From contig JAFWWO010000029.1 of NCBI GenBank assembly GCA_017523325.1, positions 1 to 35,518 of the forward strand: 35,518 bases of DNA, read 5' to 3'. The first letter of the stretch is position 1. Every line of letters begins with the position of its first letter. Below are positions 33,446-35,518 of this stretch, one piece after another. The position numbers and the translations under genes are program-made. The notes below the pieces were generated by a model. That model was not told where the DNA came from and did not search any database. It was given only the letters and a program-made list of their open reading frames with translations. The DNA comes from Anaerotignum sp. GTDB lineage: Bacteria; Bacillota; Clostridia; Lachnospirales; Anaerotignaceae.

Positions 33446-33474
33446 AAATGTTCCCTGCCCATTGGGAAATATAC
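33446..33474 (-). promoter_or_regulatory. Sigma-F-type promoter of sigG
   Basis: On the minus strand GTATA (33474 to 33470) and GGGAACATTT (33455 to 33446) lie 14 bp apart, close to the sigma-F consensus GYATA-N15-GGNNANAHTR. sigG is a sigma-F target in Bacillus, so the element fits biologically. Confidence 0.55.
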
Positions 33475-33509
33475 CCGGCAAATATCGTCATTTTCCAAAG
33501 ACACAATCA

Positions 33510-33539
33510 CATAAAAAATCCATTTTTCGGACATACTTT
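33510..33539 (+). promoter_or_regulatory. Sporulation-sigma-like promoter of the 55-codon ORF
   Basis: CATAAAA (33510-33516) and CATACTTT (33532-33539) are 15 bp apart, resembling sigma-E/K or sigma-G type -35 and -10 boxes rather than a sigma-A promoter. It lies just upstream of the small ORF's ribosome site. Confidence 0.35.
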
Positions 33540-33573
33540 TTCATAATGAAATACAGAAAAAAGGAGAATTATC

Positions 33574-33741
33574 ATGCAGATTACAGAGCAAAGCCAAGGC
33601 ATTCCTACCACACAAACTTTGCGTTACAGCACAAAAATCATAAATCGCTCTATACGCGGGGGAAATCAGCAATATTGGGATAGGGGTTTCGGCAAAATGC
33701 AAAACACGGATTTTGAACCCCTGCACTATCGGGACACATAA
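33574..33741 (+). CDS. Orphan 55-residue protein between sigG and sigE
   Basis: An ATG at 33574 follows AAAAAAGGAG at ideal spacing and opens a 55-codon frame on the strand opposite both sigma genes, ending 5 bases before a strong terminator hairpin. The product is polar, rich in Gln, Arg, Thr and aromatic residues (for example RGGNQQYWDRGFGKM), with no signal peptide or membrane segment. I recognise no family. A dedicated ribosome site, a sporulation-like promoter and its own terminator make it a credible gene, possibly a small sporulation protein; function is not inferred beyond that. Confidence 0.55.
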   Translation: MQITEQSQGIPTTQTLRYSTKIINRSIRGGNQQYWDRGFGKMQNTDFEPLHYRDT

Positions 33742-33766
33742 AAAAGCCTCTTTACGAGGCCTTTTT
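33741..33766. terminator. Bidirectional terminator between the small ORF and sigE
   Basis: GCCTC (33746-33750) pairs with GAGGC (33756-33760), flanked by an A-run and CTTTTT. It ends the plus-strand small ORF and, read the other way, lies 4 bases past the sigE stop. Confidence 0.85.
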
Positions 33767-33770
33767 GCAC

Positions 33771-34511
33771 TTACATCAGCTTATTCATTTCCTTCTTCAG
33801 TCTGCCCATGATTTTCTTCTCCAAACGGGAAATATAGGATTGGGAAATGCCCAGAATATCCGCCACCTCTTTTTGGGTGCGTTCCGTAGTTTCCGGCTGT
33901 ATGCCAAAACGCATCTCCACTATTCGCCGCTCCCTGCCGGACAGCTTTTGCATGGCACTGTTGAGCAGTTCTCGATTGACCTCCTCCTCAATATTTTTAT
34001 AAATAATATCACTTTCCATCCCCAAAATATCGGAAAGCAACAACTCATTGCCCTCCCAGTCCACATTCAGCGGCTCATCAATGGACACCTCTGATTTTGT
34101 TTTGCTGTTTCTCCTCAGATACATCAAAATCTCATTTTCAATACAACGGGAGGCATAGGTAGCCAGCTTAATTTTTTTATCTGTCTTAAAAGTATTGATG
34201 GCCTTAATCAACCCAATGGTGCCTATGGAAATCAAATCCTCCACGTTAATACCCGTATTTTCAAACTTTCTGGCGATATAAACCACCAACCGCAAATTCC
34301 GCTCTATGAGTATGGATTTGACGTTTACATCGTCCTCCCCACCCAACTGCTCCAGCAAAATGGCTTCTTCCTCCGGCTTCAATGGCGGCGGGAATACATC
34401 ACTGCCGCCTATGTAAAAAACACCGGCCTGCTTCCCTTTTCGCAGGAATTTTTGCAGTATTCTGCTGCCATGGTATTTTGCTAAAAATAATATGTAACGC
34501 CAATGCTTCAT
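33771..34511 (-). CDS. sigE: Mother-cell sporulation sigma factor SigE (pro-sigma-E)
   Basis: A 246-residue pro-protein. The basic, hydrophobic N-terminal pro-sequence (about 1-30) is followed by the [12 protein letters not shown] processing region, where SpoIIGA cleaves in Bacillus. The body matches sigma-E closely: [57 protein letters not shown] and the region 4 helix-turn-helix [14 protein letters not shown]. The ATG at 34511 has GAGGAGG upstream and is 3 bases after spoIIGA, so protease and substrate are co-expressed. Confidence 0.97.
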   Translation of the reverse strand: MKHWRYILFLAKYHGSRILQKFLRKGKQAGVFYIGGSDVFPPPLKPEEEAILLEQLGGEDDVNVKSILIERNLRLVVYIARKFENTGINVEDLISIGTIGLIKAINTFKTDKKIKLATYASRCIENEILMYLRRNSKTKSEVSIDEPLNVDWEGNELLLSDILGMESDIIYKNIEEEVNRELLNSAMQKLSGRERRIVEMRFGIQPETTERTQKEVADILGISQSYISRLEKKIMGRLKKEMNKLM

Positions 34512-34514
34512 ATC

Positions 34515-35372
34515 CTATGCCTCCTCTAATAAACAGGGTGGGGTCAGTCCCTCATAAGCCCCTGTAAAGCCTTCAAATGAAATTCCCACAAATATATCTT
34601 TATGGCAGATGGTCTGCTCCCCGAAAAACAGCTCCAGCCTCTCCGCCCGTATCCCCCACAGCCTTCCATCGGGATTGCCCAGACTGGTAAAGGCAAGAGA
34701 TTCCAAGGCAAGCCCTCGTCTTTCTCCCGAAAGAAGAGCCATCTGTTCCTCCGGCGAAAAAAGCGAGCGTACTGCCGCCGATTCCAGAACCACCACGCCC
34801 CGTCCGTCCTCCTGCCGCAAGCCGTTTCCCGTATCAATCAGCACACGCCCCTCTGCTCGCCTGCCCCGCCAGAAAATCACCACAGAGCAAAATTCCCGTC
34901 GTCTTTGGATATGGGCCTCCACCCACTTCGCCGTCGCTCTCATCAAGATATACGCCATAGCGATTGCCCATAAAAGCAGTTGCCAAGGATACAGATTGTT
35001 TTGCCGCAAAATCAGCCCTTCTCCCAGCAGCCGTTGGCTTTGCGTCAGCGTAAACAAAACCGCTATACCGCCGCCCAACAAAAAAGATGCTCCCCATGCC
35101 GCAAAAAACAGCCGCAGGAAATTTTTCCACTGCTTCGGCAGATAAGCCGCCCCTAAACCGCACAACAACAGCAGAAAGGACAGCAATATCCCGCCGTTGC
35201 GGCGAAATACCCATAGCCACAGGCAATAGAGCATGGCGGAAAGGAAACCGCCCATCAGCAACCGCCACTTTTTTGCCCGAAAGCCTGCAAAACGGCCCGC
35301 CATCCACAGCAAAAAACTCTGCATCCCCCAAGTGATAAAAAATAATACGTCTATGTAAACAGATGCCTCCAT
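34515..35372 (-). CDS. spoIIGA: Sigma-E processing peptidase SpoIIGA
   Basis: A 285-residue membrane aspartic protease that removes the pro-sequence of sigma-E after a signal from the forespore. Five hydrophobic segments occupy about residues 1-150. The cytoplasmic protease domain has the catalytic LIDTGNGL motif (Asp in a D-T-G context) near residue 175-182. ATG 35372 is chosen for its GGAGGG site and for the typical MEASVYIDVLFF start; the longer frame lacks a ribosome site. It is the first gene of the spoIIGA-sigE pair. Confidence 0.94.
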   Translation of the reverse strand: MEASVYIDVLFFITWGMQSFLLWMAGRFAGFRAKKWRLLMGGFLSAMLYCLWLWVFRRNGGILLSFLLLLCGLGAAYLPKQWKNFLRLFFAAWGASFLLGGGIAVLFTLTQSQRLLGEGLILRQNNLYPWQLLLWAIAMAYILMRATAKWVEAHIQRRREFCSVVIFWRGRRAEGRVLIDTGNGLRQEDGRGVVVLESAAVRSLFSPEEQMALLSGERRGLALESLAFTSLGNPDGRLWGIRAERLELFFGEQTICHKDIFVGISFEGFTGAYEGLTPPCLLEEA

Positions 35373-35391
35373 AGCTTCCCTCCATGCTTTG

Positions 35392-35423
35392 ATTATAGGC
35401 AAGCAGAAAGGAAAAATCTGTCG
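35392..35423 (-). promoter_or_regulatory. spoIIGA promoter with possible Spo0A box
   Basis: On the minus strand a perfect TATAAT lies at 35397 to 35392. A CGACA core (35423 to 35419), partly matching the 0A box (TTCGACA/TGTCGAA), is 21 bp upstream. That resembles the Spo0A-activated, long-spacer spoIIG promoter of Bacillus. The 0A match is imperfect. Confidence 0.4.
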
Positions 35424-35464
35424 TTTCCGCTGAATCATGCTAAAAAATAGATGACAATAAGCAA

Positions 35465-35508
35465 CAAAAAAACAGCGGCGGGGATTTCTCCCTGCCGCCG
35501 TTGTTTTT
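35465..35508 (-). terminator. Terminator of a gene beyond the right edge
   Basis: A 14-bp GC-rich stem (35471-35484 with 35489-35502, loop TTTC; one mismatch in the arms) has an A-run on its left side. It therefore terminates a leftward transcript from outside the window; ftsZ is the usual neighbour there. A T-run on the plus side makes it symmetric. Confidence 0.8.
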
Positions 35509-35518
35509 ATGGAATATC

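Overview
The window looks like a chromosomal segment of an anaerobic, endospore-forming member of the Clostridia, probably Lachnospirales-like. The reasons are the spoIIGA-sigE-sigG cluster, an hrcA-grpE-dnaK-dnaJ operon with a CIRCE operator, a two-subunit HisZ/short-HisG ATP phosphoribosyltransferase, sigma-54 control of a cysteine desulfidase-type gene, Shine-Dalgarno-rich start sites and moderate-to-low GC. The species assignment is inference; no rRNA or species marker is present.

Layout. (1) 1-2401, plus strand: a small accessory block with the tail of a gene cut by the window edge, a promoter covered by a tandem operator, a DUF6442-like membrane protein overlapping an XRE regulator, a small membrane protein, and a larger XRE regulator with membrane segments. 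(2) 2523-4200: a low-molecular-weight tyrosine phosphatase convergent with a CDF metal exporter. The exporter has a leader that closely matches the NiCo (Ni/Co-sensing, czcD) riboswitch plus a terminator. (3) 4224-10424, minus strand: hemW, then the CIRCE-controlled heat-shock operon hrcA-grpE-dnaK-dnaJ. (4) 10546-13061, plus strand: an LtaS-like membrane sulfatase behind a possible leader peptide, and a very acidic lipoprotein whose promoter carries two overlapping palindromes. (5) 13187-21487, minus strand: a tightly packed operon hisZ-G-D-C-B-H-A-F-IE plus a PHP-type histidinol phosphatase, enough for all ten steps from PRPP to histidine. Its promoter carries repeated TTTAG/CTAAA half-sites. 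(6) 21777-23447, plus strand: an iron-containing alcohol dehydrogenase and a cyclophilin-fold lipoprotein. (7) 23499-24987: an ECF sigma factor and its zinc-finger anti-sigma factor. (8) 25206-28266: a sigma-54 activator and, downstream, a cysteine desulfidase-family gene with a textbook -24/-12 promoter. (9) 28289-32525: a Na/Pi cotransporter, mnmA, a DUF5662 protein and an isochorismatase-family hydrolase. A 53-bp palindromic element resembling paired IS3/IS150-type ends sits in a terminator loop downstream of the transporter. (10) 32606-35518: sigG, a 55-codon orphan ORF on the opposite strand, sigE and spoIIGA. A terminator at the right edge belongs to a gene outside the window, possibly ftsZ.

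The most interesting items are the riboswitch-controlled CDF exporter, the sigma-54/cysteine desulfidase unit with candidate enhancer repeats, the palindromic mobile-element remnant, the acidic lipoprotein promoter, the unusual sigma-G region 2.3, and the orphan small ORF between sigG and sigE. I saw no tRNA, rRNA or CRISPR array.
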